Source: Treponema sp.
Lineage (GTDB): Bacteria; Spirochaetota; Spirochaetia; Treponematales; Breznakiellaceae
Direction: 5' to 3'
Length of the DNA stretch: 27,934 nt
Assembly (NCBI GenBank): GCA_031278025.1
Contig: JAITLF010000192.1
Coordinates: forward strand, 1-27,934
Made by a program: the position numbers and the translations under genes. The notes below the pieces were generated by a model that was given only the letters and a program-made list of their open reading frames with translations, was not told the origin of the DNA and ran no database searches. Below, in pieces: positions 1 through 6,477 of the stretch (position 1 is its first letter; each line of letters opens with the position of its first letter).

Positions 1-212
1 TTTCCTGTTGAACCTGGTGGCGTTTTTGTTTCACACGCTTTTGTTTTTGGGGGATGAGCAGTACCGGGGGGCCCGGAACCGGTCTGGCCGCCAGGACAAT
101 TTCTTTAGTGCGCTGAGGTACATCTTCAGTCGTTTTCTCCATGAAAACTGGTCCGCCTTTATCCTTTTCGTCTGGGGAGATGAACCCGATGGGTGATACT
201 TTGAATTCCTGA
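1..212 (+). mobile_element. 3' end of an insertion sequence, left copy
   Basis: This is the right-hand part of an insertion sequence that enters from outside the window. Bases 40-212 recur in inverted orientation at 27763-27934 with one substitution (C124 versus the complement of A27850) and one single-base indel near 27819. Similarity stops at the same base in both copies, just after GAATTCCTGA, which defines the element's terminus at 212. The transposase reading frame inside it is listed separately. The other terminus and any target-site duplication lie outside the window, so the element cannot be named. Confidence 0.8.
2..196 (+). CDS. DDE-type transposase, C-terminal end (partial)
   Basis: An open frame enters from upstream and stops at TGA 194-196, giving about 64 residues. 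It contains NLVAFLFHTLLFLGDEQYRG, then an aromatic-rich segment with FFSALRYI and HENWSAFILFV. I recognise this from memory as the tail of a family of DDE transposases that end with N-L-x-A-F-x-F-H-T, a basic stretch, and a final W-x-x-hydrophobic run. The catalytic residues would lie upstream, outside the window. In the other copy a single-base deletion shifts the last codons, so at least one of the two transposases has an altered C-terminus. The family call is by pattern only; the IS nature is better supported by the repeated copy. Confidence 0.55.
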   Translation, partial: FLLNLVAFLFHTLLFLGDEQYRGARNRSGRQDNFFSALRYIFSRFLHENWSAFILFVWGDEPDG

Positions 213-230
213 AAAGCCAGTAAGAAGGGT

Positions 231-259
231 TTGACAAAGATACGACAAGGAAATATAAT
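231..259 (+). promoter_or_regulatory. Sigma-70-type promoter of the flaA pair
   Basis: A perfect -35 box TTGACA (231-236) and a perfect -10 box TATAAT (254-259) are separated by 17 bp. Transcription would start near 266 and give a leader of about 37 nt before the flaA start codon at 303. The -35 box begins 19 bp after the IS terminus at 212, so the promoter lies just outside the mobile element. No sigma-28-like motif is seen here, unlike flaB. This fits the general observation that spirochete flaA genes use the housekeeping sigma factor. Confidence 0.85.
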
Positions 260-302
260 CAGGACGACCTCTTTTCTAAACGTAAAGAAAAAGGAGTATG
301 GG

Positions 303-1076
303 ATGAAACAAGACAGTTTCAAATTTTTTTCGTTGATTCTACTTATAATGGCAGTTTTCGGAGTGACGATGGTATTTGGAGACGAGAATACCGTCAATCT
401 GGAATCTATTATTTTAGAGTCGTTTGACGGTGATTCCAACTATGATTGGAAGGTAGCGGCCAGTAAATTTGCCACTAAAACTGATGAAGAGACTTTCCCG
501 AAGGTAAGTTATCTCCCGATGTGGCCTATGGCTCTTTTCGGTTCCAACAGAGAGGGGAAAGACCTCAAGATCCTGGGGGTACATGGCAAGTTTAATCGTC
601 AGGGTTATAACTGGATCGACGTGTACCCGGTGGCTTCCGGAGGTGAGGCCGAGGATGGAGATGGCGAACCGGCCCCGGTGGAGATCCCTATACCCGGACG
701 GGTGAAGTCCCTGGATATGTGGGTGTGGGGTTCTAATCTTAATTATGGCATTGAAGCATACCTTAGGGATTACCAGGGCGTGGTTCATGTAATTGAGTTG
801 GGGAATATCGGTTACCAGGGGTGGAAGAACTTAACGGCTACGGTTCCTCCTTCACTCCCCCAGGGCAAAAGAGTGCTCCCTCGGCTTGCTTCGTTAAGTT
901 TTATCAAGTTCCGCATCTGGACGCCGCCCCGGGAACAGGTAAATGATTTTTATGTGTATTTTGATCAATTCAAGGTACTTACCGATACCTTTGAATCAAT
1001 ATTTGACGGGGATGAATTGGCTAACCCGGCAAGGGTTCAGGAACTTTGGACCAGTTCAGATTCAGAGACTAATTAA
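303..1076 (+). CDS. flaA: Flagellar filament outer-layer protein FlaA (first paralog)
   Basis: This encodes a FlaA-family sheath protein of the periplasmic flagellum, 257 residues. The start ATG at 303 is chosen because it follows AAAGGAG at a good distance and opens a signal peptide: a short basic N-terminus (MKQDSFKFF), a hydrophobic core, and probable cleavage after VFG near residue 26. FlaA signature segments include SLDMWVWGSNLNYGIEAYLR, YQGWKNLTATVP and FYVYFDQFKVLTDTF. The same three blocks recur in the next gene, showing that the two are paralogs. A reading frame extending upstream to 231 would swallow the promoter and is rejected. The gene lies 11 bp ahead of the second flaA in one transcription unit. 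FlaA forms the outer layer around the FlaB core and is exported by the Sec route. The exact paralog number cannot be set from sequence alone. Confidence 0.93.
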   Translation: MKQDSFKFFSLILLIMAVFGVTMVFGDENTVNLESIILESFDGDSNYDWKVAASKFATKTDEETFPKVSYLPMWPMALFGSNREGKDLKILGVHGKFNRQGYNWIDVYPVASGGEAEDGDGEPAPVEIPIPGRVKSLDMWVWGSNLNYGIEAYLRDYQGVVHVIELGNIGYQGWKNLTATVPPSLPQGKRVLPRLASLSFIKFRIWTPPREQVNDFYVYFDQFKVLTDTFESIFDGDELANPARVQELWTSSDSETN

Positions 1077-1087
1077 GGAGGCCGCAG

Positions 1088-1810
1088 ATGAAACGATACG
1101 GAATTATTATAGCGGTACTGCTGACGGTGACGGGGATTCTGTGCGCTCAGGAAGAGATAGGGACTACGAACCCTGAATATCTTGGGATAGAGACTGCTCA
1201 GCAGCAACTAAAAGAAATTTCGGTTGATAAATTCGAACATGAAGGGTATTGGTCTTCTTCCATCTCTTCTGATTCGGGGTATTCCATAACCCGGTTGTTT
1301 GCCGGCGGGCCATCGGGTAAAGAGCCCATTGAGGAAGAAGAGGGTCAAAATATTCCGGATCAATACGTATTGGGTACCCGGGTTGATTTTCTCCGTAGAG
1401 GGCACACGAATTTTACCATTTATCCGGTGCGTCCCATTCCTATTGAAGGGATCACCAAGACCATTTCGGTATGGGTAGCAGGCCGTAACTTTAACCATAC
1501 CTTGAACATCCTTATCCAGGATTATTTTGGCAGGTCCTATGAGCTTTATATGGGCAAGCTGAATTTCCAGGGTTGGAAACGGCTGACCGTTGCGATACCC
1601 GCTCAGGCGGAAGACGGCAAAAATGGTATTGTTCAGCGGAACTACCACTACAACAACCAGATGGGAATCAGGGTCACCGGTTTCCGCATTAATTGCGAGC
1701 CCACAGAAACCCAGGGGAGTTATTACATATACTTCGATGACCTGCGAGCTGTTACCGATCTCTTTGCCGAAAATGATCGGGACCCCGATGATATGAACGA
1801 TACCTGGTAG
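1088..1810 (+). CDS. flaA: Flagellar filament outer-layer protein FlaA (second paralog)
   Basis: A second FlaA-family sheath protein of 240 residues. ATG 1088 follows TAAGGAGG, which overlaps the stop codon of the upstream paralog, so translation is probably coupled. A signal peptide is evident (MKRYGIIIAVLLTVTGILCA, cleavage likely before QEE). Shared family blocks are TKTISVWVAGRNFNHTLNIL, FQGWKRLTVAIP and YYIYFDDLRAVTDLFAE. The acidic C-terminus (ENDRDPDDMNDTW) is similar in character to that of the first copy. Tandem flaA genes are known in treponemes, and the two products may form a mixed sheath. A rho-independent terminator follows at once, closing a two-gene operon. Confidence 0.93.
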   Translation: MKRYGIIIAVLLTVTGILCAQEEIGTTNPEYLGIETAQQQLKEISVDKFEHEGYWSSSISSDSGYSITRLFAGGPSGKEPIEEEEGQNIPDQYVLGTRVDFLRRGHTNFTIYPVRPIPIEGITKTISVWVAGRNFNHTLNILIQDYFGRSYELYMGKLNFQGWKRLTVAIPAQAEDGKNGIVQRNYHYNNQMGIRVTGFRINCEPTETQGSYYIYFDDLRAVTDLFAENDRDPDDMNDTW

Positions 1811-1836
1811 TTTGGAGCCTGTACATAAATCTCCTG

Positions 1837-1868
1837 CCGGCGGCCATAGGGTCCGCCGGTTTTTTATT
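1837..1868 (+). terminator. Rho-independent terminator of flaA operon
   Basis: A 7-bp GC stem, CCGGCGG (1837-1843) with CCGCCGG (1853-1859), is followed by TTTTTTT from 1860. The T-run overlaps the last codons of the convergent minus-strand gene, so the two genes are packed tail to tail. Confidence 0.8.
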
Positions 1869-2607
1869 TTCCCAACACACGTTCCCGGTAGGCTGTCCCT
1901 ATACGGATCAGCGCCTGCCCGGTGTTCTCCCCGGACCGGCTTTTTTGACGCAGATCGATGGTGAATTGGTTCATAGAAAAGTGGCGGTAGAAAAATAATT
2001 CCGTTCTGCGTTTGGGGCGGCGTTTGTACAGAGATCGCAGGGTATCGGTATAGGGTTCAAAGATGCCGCCGGTACGCATTTCGGAATAGCCGATAATCCA
2101 GACCTGGATGGGGGCCAGAATGTCGTGAAACGCGGACAACAGGCGGGCCATAGTTTCTTGAGAGGTGGCGATGGCGTGGGCGATTGTTTCCCCGCCGTAG
2201 CGGCATAGCTCCGACAGTTCGGAGGTGCGGGGGGTGTGGATGGGGGTCTTGTTTAAGATAAGCGTATTTTTGCGGAAGTCTATACCTAATCCGGGGTTTT
2301 CCCGGAAGAACTTTTCCGCCAACTTGCCGGAGGGTCCTACCATGTAGCGGCGATTTTCCGCAGCTTGTTCGCGTCTGCCGGGATTATCCGCGACCAGAAT
2401 GAATTTGATGCTATCCTCAGGGGTAACCTCGTCTAGGGCTTCGTTGTAAACGATGGGGGTTTCTACCCTGTAGTCCGGCCCGGCGCGGCGGTTCACCAGG
2501 TCCTGCTGAACGGCGCCCAGTTCAGGGAGGCTTTGCCGGAGGTCTTCAATCCATGTTTTATACTGTTCCCGCGTTGCGGAAAATGCTGTCCATGCTCTTT
2601 GATCCAT
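1864..2607 (-). CDS. Uracil-DNA glycosylase superfamily-like protein
   Basis: A 247-residue soluble protein with no signal peptide. Residues 70-81 read ILVADNPGRREQ, resembling motif A of the UDG superfamily (G-E-x-P-G-x-x-E type). This is followed by GPSGKLAEKF (91-100) and the strand ILNKTPIHTP (117-126), where family members have an Asn-containing motif. A late His lies in YRHFSMNQF near residue 209, where family members carry an H-P-S type motif. The order and spacing fit the fold, but the residues deviate from the standard catalytic motifs (ADNPG rather than GExPG, HFS rather than HPS). Activity on uracil is therefore not established. The gene is convergent with the flaA operon and monocistronic. 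It could be a diverged base-excision enzyme or a UDG-fold protein with another role. Confidence 0.55.
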   Translation of the reverse strand: MDQRAWTAFSATREQYKTWIEDLRQSLPELGAVQQDLVNRRAGPDYRVETPIVYNEALDEVTPEDSIKFILVADNPGRREQAAENRRYMVGPSGKLAEKFFRENPGLGIDFRKNTLILNKTPIHTPRTSELSELCRYGGETIAHAIATSQETMARLLSAFHDILAPIQVWIIGYSEMRTGGIFEPYTDTLRSLYKRRPKRRTELFFYRHFSMNQFTIDLRQKSRSGENTGQALIRIGTAYRERVLGK

Positions 2608-2858
2608 AAATTACCTGTGGCTGCTCCAAAACCCGCGCCTTGAGTTCAGCATATCCGGATGGAGCGTTTCCGCCCGCACCTGAACCCGTACTGTTCTACA
2701 CAGAAGGTATCCGCCTCAAGCCCGCTGCCGCGGGGTTTTGGAACAGCCTCACCTTATAAAGTGGATTTGCCGATAAATAAAAAAATTCTCGGAGTCAAGC
2801 TCCGGAGTATTAAACCAAAAGGGCTACGCCCTAATAAAATATAGTATAAAACAGGAGG
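2608..2858. other. Intergenic stretch with two small hairpins
   Basis: No convincing gene; a 61-codon frame at 2659-2844 has no ribosome site and no recognisable features. The right half is AT-rich and holds two short hairpins, CGGAG..CTCCG (about 2790-2805) and AGGGC-tac-GCCCT (about 2820-2832). They are followed by AATAAAATATAGTATAAAAC ahead of the next gene. A promoter for 2859-4013 probably lies here, but no clear -35 and -10 pair is visible. Confidence 0.5.
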
Positions 2859-4013
2859 ATGGTGGCGCATTTGCGGAAAGGATTAAGAAAGGTTCTTCCG
2901 GTTTTTGTCTGTTTCACGGTAATTCAGGCATTTGCTTCCGCTCAAACAATAAAAGGGGAAAAGGTTGTTTCAGTTTTGTTTATGACTTTCAGCGGCTTCA
3001 ATACGGCGGATGCCGCTAAATTGGGTTCGGCCATGTATATGGAACTGGAATGGATCTCCCGGACAAGCGGATATACGATTAGGCAATCCACGAATACCTT
3101 AAAAACACCGCCCGCGTTTGACAGGCTTTCCGCGGCAGACCAGATGGGGAATCCAAAGTATCTTATCAACGGAGTAATCAGCCAGGAAGGAGAGATTTCG
3201 ATAGTGGATGTATCCCTCTGGACCCTTGAAGATTCTCCGGCTTTGGTTTTTTCAGAGATCTTCGACTACCGGCGGCTTGACGATGCCCTGTCCATGGTTC
3301 CTTTTTATAGCTGGTCGCTTTATTCGGTTTTGCCGGTTCTTGACACGGTTCCCGATATGTCGAAGGCGGCCAGGGCGGAGGAGAATACCACTGTCGTAAA
3401 GGATTCCTCAGAAGAAGAGGAAATTCCCGCGGTCAGTGTTGAGGCGGCTACGCAAGTTTGGCAAAGCCGGTGGCTCTCCCTGGGCTTGAGGGCCGGAATA
3501 TCCCCCCGGTTCTATAACTTTGAATTTGGTTTTCCCAAGGATTTGGGGTTTACCTGGGAAGCAGCTTTTCAGGCTGAATTTCAGTTCCTCCAGGTTCCGT
3601 GGGGCCAGCGCAATGTGTTTCTCGGTGTGCAGGGAGAAGCGATTTTTACCGTGGATATGTTTAACCTTCCCGATGTGGAGGGCAATGCATCGGACATGGC
3701 TTTGTTATCCATCATGGTGCCGCTGCTCGTAAAGCTGAATTACAAACCCGGTCCCTTTGCGTTGAGTTTGTATGGGGGAATGTACTATATCGGGTATCTT
3801 TCCGCCGCCGCCGAAAACTCCACTCCCTGGGGGTACAGCATGGGCTTTAAATTTGGGGTCAAGGCCGGGAAGCGGGGAACCGCTTTTTTCGATCTGCGGT
3901 ACTCAAGCGATCTGGGCCTTACGGATATTGAAAGCTCGCTGCCGGTGAGTTACCGGCGGTACATCCCTTCTCTCGCCCTGGGGTATGGGGTAGGCCTGTT
4001 CGACCGGAAATAG
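2859..4013 (+). CDS. Exported two-domain protein, putative outer-membrane beta-barrel
   Basis: Up to 384 residues. AGGAGG ends directly against ATG 2859, too close to serve it. The in-frame TTG at 2871 (12 nt away) gives a clean signal peptide with basic LRKGLRKV, a hydrophobic core and cleavage after ASA, and may be the true start; GTG 2862 is a third option. After the signal, about 130 residues form a mixed alpha/beta domain (VVSVLFMTFSGFNTADAAKL, then YLINGVISQEGEISIVDVSL) that recalls periplasmic TolB-N or CsgG-like folds. A low-complexity acidic linker (DSSEEEEIP) follows. The rest has alternating hydrophobic strands rich in Gly, Tyr and Phe, such as FALSLYGGMYYIGYLSAAA and YIPSLALGYGVGLF, typical of a small outer-membrane barrel. 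I recognise no named family; the role is unknown. Confidence 0.7.
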   Translation: MVAHLRKGLRKVLPVFVCFTVIQAFASAQTIKGEKVVSVLFMTFSGFNTADAAKLGSAMYMELEWISRTSGYTIRQSTNTLKTPPAFDRLSAADQMGNPKYLINGVISQEGEISIVDVSLWTLEDSPALVFSEIFDYRRLDDALSMVPFYSWSLYSVLPVLDTVPDMSKAARAEENTTVVKDSSEEEEIPAVSVEAATQVWQSRWLSLGLRAGISPRFYNFEFGFPKDLGFTWEAAFQAEFQFLQVPWGQRNVFLGVQGEAIFTVDMFNLPDVEGNASDMALLSIMVPLLVKLNYKPGPFALSLYGGMYYIGYLSAAAENSTPWGYSMGFKFGVKAGKRGTAFFDLRYSSDLGLTDIESSLPVSYRRYIPSLALGYGVGLFDRK

Positions 4014-4430
4014 GCGGCTCCCCTAACGTCTTCATGCGGCTTTAGCCGCCGGCTAATGCCGCGTCTCTGTCCCTTGTATAAAGAATCAAGAAAGAATATG
4101 ATGGCGAAATGCATAAATTTACAGGAATCCGGTAAATTTATGCATTGTACGTCGGCAATTTACCGGATTTTTGTAAATTTATGCATTATAGGCCAACACA
4201 AACACCCTGAAAAAGGATGGCGGAAGAGTACCCGTATCCGGTTGTAATGCGGCATCTGAACCCCGCAGCGGCGGGCAGGCTTGAATTTAATAATGATGAT
4301 GAGCGTCCCGCAATGGCGGTTTCATAAGACTTTGATGGATGGGTGAATGAGGGCTTGAGCCCTTAAAATATTGATCTTTGCCGGTAATGCCGCCGCATTA
4401 TGGGCAAATTTCATAACAGGAGTGTTGAGT
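4014..4430. other. Long intergenic region ahead of the AGCS symporter
   Basis: 417 bp without a secure gene. It contains a small GC hairpin (GCGGC-ttta-GCCGC, near 4038-4051), a long AT-rich inverted repeat (4108-4187, separate entry), and a 36-codon open frame at 4217-4327 (start MAEEYPYPVV). A further hairpin, AGGGCT-TG-AGCCCT, lies at 4350-4363. The small frame has only AAAAGG immediately before its ATG and matches nothing I recognise. No riboswitch could be identified ahead of the symporter. Confidence 0.5.
4108..4187. repeat. 31-bp near-perfect inverted repeat with nested palindromes
   Basis: The arm at 4108-4138 pairs with the arm at 4157-4187 with 29 of 31 positions matching; the difference is GG in the left arm versus the equivalent of AA in the right. 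The spacer is 18 bp. The arms begin with AATGCATAAATTTACA and contain AATCCGGTAAATT. Within the left half, AATGCATAAATTTA (4108-4121) is also complementary to TAAATTTATGCATT (4133-4146), so alternative folds are possible. It resembles a miniature inverted-repeat element or an operator-rich site; no transposase is attached. Confidence 0.7.
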
Positions 4431-5804
4431 ATGGAAAGTTTTTTTGCGGTAGTCGGCGCTATTTCAGGGTTTTTCTGGAATATCCTCTTCCTGTTTGTGT
4501 TGGTGGGTGGGGGGCTCTATCTTACCGTCAGGCTCGGATTTTTTCAGATACGGCGCTTGCCCTACATTATCAAGCAGACTTTTGGCAAGATACTCGATAA
4601 GGGCCAGGGGGAAGGCACGGTAAGCCCCTTTCTCGCGGCTTCTACCGCCATGGCGTCTACCATCGGGGCTTCCAACATTGTGGGGGTTCCGGCGGCCATC
4701 GCATTCGGCGGTCCCGGCGCGCTTTTCTGGATGTGGGTGATCTTCATACTGGGAGGCGCTACCAAATTTTCCGAAGTCGTGCTGGGGGTTCACTTCCGGG
4801 AAAAGAACGCCGACGGCCATTATGTCGGCGGCCCTGGTTACTACATGACCAAGGGGTTCCCCATCAAATCAGTGGGTAAAGCCCTGGCCTTGGCGGGGGC
4901 CTTTGTCGCCATGATCTACTATGTCCCCTCCATAGCGACTCAATCCGTCTCCCTTATTCAAAATGCCGAAGCTATGGGCATGAATAAGTACCTTTCCGCC
5001 GCGATACTGACCGTGCTGGTGGGGGCCGTCGTGTTAGGCGGACTTATCCGGGTTTCTAAGGTAGCAAGCAAGATGGTGCCCGCTATGTGCGTACTGTACT
5101 TTGCGGGCTCTCTCTCCGTGCTATTCGCCAATATCGGGGAACTGTTCCCCAGCCTGGCCGTGGTATTTCAATCGGCCTTTACCGGGACCGCCGCTACGGG
5201 CGGCTTCATCGGCGCGGGGATTTCCATGGCTATTCGTATGGGCCTTGCACGGGCTACCTATTCCTGCGAAGCCGGCATGGGGTCGGCCCCCATCGCCCAC
5301 GCCGCCGCCGTTACCGATCACCCGGTGCGCCAGGGCTTTTGGGGGGTTTTTGAAGTTCTCATTGACGGTACAGTCTGCACCTTGTCCGGCCTGGTGATTT
5401 TGGTCAGCGGCGTGTGGAAAGAGGTTGGTCCCGATGTAGCCTTTACCATGCCTGCGGTGGCTTTCCAAAAGGTATTGGGCGTTGTGGGCGCGTATATTGT
5501 TACCATTTCCGTCTTTCTCTTTGCGTTGTCCTCTATCATCGCGGTTATCTGGTATGCCGAAAAGCTGGTGGAATTTTTCTTCAACACAAAGATCTCCAAA
5601 TACACCCGTGTCATCTATACGCTGAGCATTATGCTGGGCGCTTTTTTCGGGCTGGAGGCGATTCTCGCGGTACTTGACCTCGCCAACGCCTTGATAATTC
5701 TGCCCAACATGATCACCGTCCTGATCCTAAGCCCCCTGGTGGCAAAACTTACCAAAGAGTATTTCTCAGGCGCTCAGTATTACCTGAAGGACATTAAAAA
5801 ATAG
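4431..5804 (+). CDS. AGCS-family sodium:alanine/glycine symporter
   Basis: A 457-residue inner-membrane transporter of the amino acid/cation symporter family, which takes up alanine or glycine with Na+ or H+. ATG 4431 is preferred over the longer upstream frame because AGGAG lies 8 nt before it and it begins the first membrane helix (VVGAISGFFWNILFLFVLV). Family hallmarks include GASNIVGVPAAIAFGGPGA, then LFWMWVIFILGGATKFSEV and VGGPGYYMTKGF. The common family form of the first motif is GTGNIAGV, so Ala-Ser replaces Thr-Gly at the ion/substrate loop. Further hydrophobic segments run to the C-terminus, about ten in all, and the length is normal for the family. The gene appears monocistronic, followed directly by strong GC hairpins. 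The exact substrate is not readable from sequence. Confidence 0.88.
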   Translation: MESFFAVVGAISGFFWNILFLFVLVGGGLYLTVRLGFFQIRRLPYIIKQTFGKILDKGQGEGTVSPFLAASTAMASTIGASNIVGVPAAIAFGGPGALFWMWVIFILGGATKFSEVVLGVHFREKNADGHYVGGPGYYMTKGFPIKSVGKALALAGAFVAMIYYVPSIATQSVSLIQNAEAMGMNKYLSAAILTVLVGAVVLGGLIRVSKVASKMVPAMCVLYFAGSLSVLFANIGELFPSLAVVFQSAFTGTAATGGFIGAGISMAIRMGLARATYSCEAGMGSAPIAHAAAVTDHPVRQGFWGVFEVLIDGTVCTLSGLVILVSGVWKEVGPDVAFTMPAVAFQKVLGVVGAYIVTISVFLFALSSIIAVIWYAEKLVEFFFNTKISKYTRVIYTLSIMLGAFFGLEAILAVLDLANALIILPNMITVLILSPLVAKLTKEYFSGAQYYLKDIKK

Positions 5805-5805
5805 C

Positions 5806-5865
5806 GGACCCCCGCAGGGGGTCCGGGGGCGGCGCCCCCGGCGGGGTGGCGGGGCGGAGCCCCGC
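5806..5865. repeat. Cluster of three perfect GC hairpins with 3-nt loops
   Basis: Three consecutive perfect stem-loops start 2 bp after the symporter stop codon. They are GGACCCCC-GCA-GGGGGTCC (5806-5824), CGGGGGC-GGC-GCCCCCG (5824-5840) and GCGGGGC-GGA-GCCCCGC (5849-5865). No T-run follows, so this is not a classic intrinsic terminator. It looks like a REP/BIME-type element that could stabilise the symporter mRNA 3' end. A related GC palindrome follows the SSS symporter at 19860-19907. Confidence 0.75.
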
Positions 5866-5893
5866 GGGGTGCGGAGCAACGCCCCCTCCCCCA

Positions 5894-6318
5894 GGTCCGG
5901 GACTTCCGGACCCCGGTCTGGAACTTCAAGACCCCGGTCTGGAACTTCAAGACCCCGGTCTGGAACTTCAAGACCCCGGTCTGGAACCTCAAGACCCAGG
6001 TCTGGAACTTCAAGACCCAGGTCTGGAACTTCAAGACCCAGGTCTGGAACTTCAAGACCCAGGTCTGGAACTTCAAGACCTGGGTCTGGAACTTCAAGAC
6101 CCAGGTCTGGAACTTCAAGACCCAGGTCTGGAACCTCTAGACCCAGGTCTGGAACTTCAAGACCCAGGTCTGGAACTTCAAGACCCAGGTCTGGAACTTC
6201 AAGACCCAGGTCTGAAACTTCAAGAAATGAGGTCTGGAACCTCTAGAAATGAGGTCTGGAACTTCAAGAAATCTGGAACTTCAAGAAATGAGGTCTGGAA
6301 CCTCAAAACCCAAGTCTG
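5894..6318. repeat. 21-bp quasi-palindromic tandem array (about 20 units)
   Basis: The core unit is GGTCTGGAACTTCAAGACC plus a 2-nt joint (CC, CA or TG). A degenerate first copy, GGTCCGGGACTTCCGGACC, lies at 5894, and regular copies follow from 5915 every 21 bp to 6208. Units from 6209 change to a 22-bp form ending AGAAATGA, then decay by 6318. Each unit folds on itself as GGTCT-g-GAA-c-TTC-a-AGACC, with symmetric single mismatches. Joint variants are grouped (CCCC first, CCCA next, AAATGA last), as expected from stepwise tandem duplication. There are no spacers, so it is not a CRISPR array. Confidence 0.93.
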
Positions 6319-6372
6319 GTAACGGCGGGCCTGGGGGTCATGCTTCCCGGTGAACCGGAAACTCTCACTTTC

Positions 6373-6401
6373 TTGACACAACAGTATGGTAAATTTAGAA
6401 T
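6373..6401 (+). promoter_or_regulatory. Sigma-70-type promoter of the purine permease
   Basis: TTGACA (6373-6378), a 17-bp spacer, then TAGAAT (6396-6401), a five-of-six match to the -10 consensus. It starts about 55 bp after the tandem array ends. The predicted leader to the ATG at 6478 is about 70 nt, and I could not identify a purine riboswitch in it. Confidence 0.8.
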
Positions 6402-6477
6402 GCTCCGGGCTGTTCTCGGACCAAAGCCTTCGAACTGGGGTTTCAGGGCGGCCCTCATCATTTTTTGGAGGTTTTTT

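Larger units (their letters stand above)
5805..6372. other. Repeat-dominated intergenic region
   Basis: Between the AGCS symporter and the purine-permease promoter there is no credible gene. The region is filled by a triple GC hairpin cluster (5806-5865), a GC-rich transition, and a 21-bp tandem array (5894-6318). Long open frames run through the array on both strands only because the period is a multiple of three. Confidence 0.8.

Noticed and set aside
2659..2844. 61-codon plus-strand frame
   Set aside because: It has no ribosome site and no recognisable sequence, and it covers the probable promoter zone of the next gene.
5846..6322. Repetitive heptapeptide proteins read through the first array on both strands
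   Set aside because: A 21-bp period is seven codons, so every frame lacking a stop in one unit stays open. Units shift to 22 bp near the end, which a protein would not tolerate.
6402..6477. Purine riboswitch ahead of the permease
   Set aside because: The leader is only about 70 nt and I could not find the conserved three-way-junction sequence.
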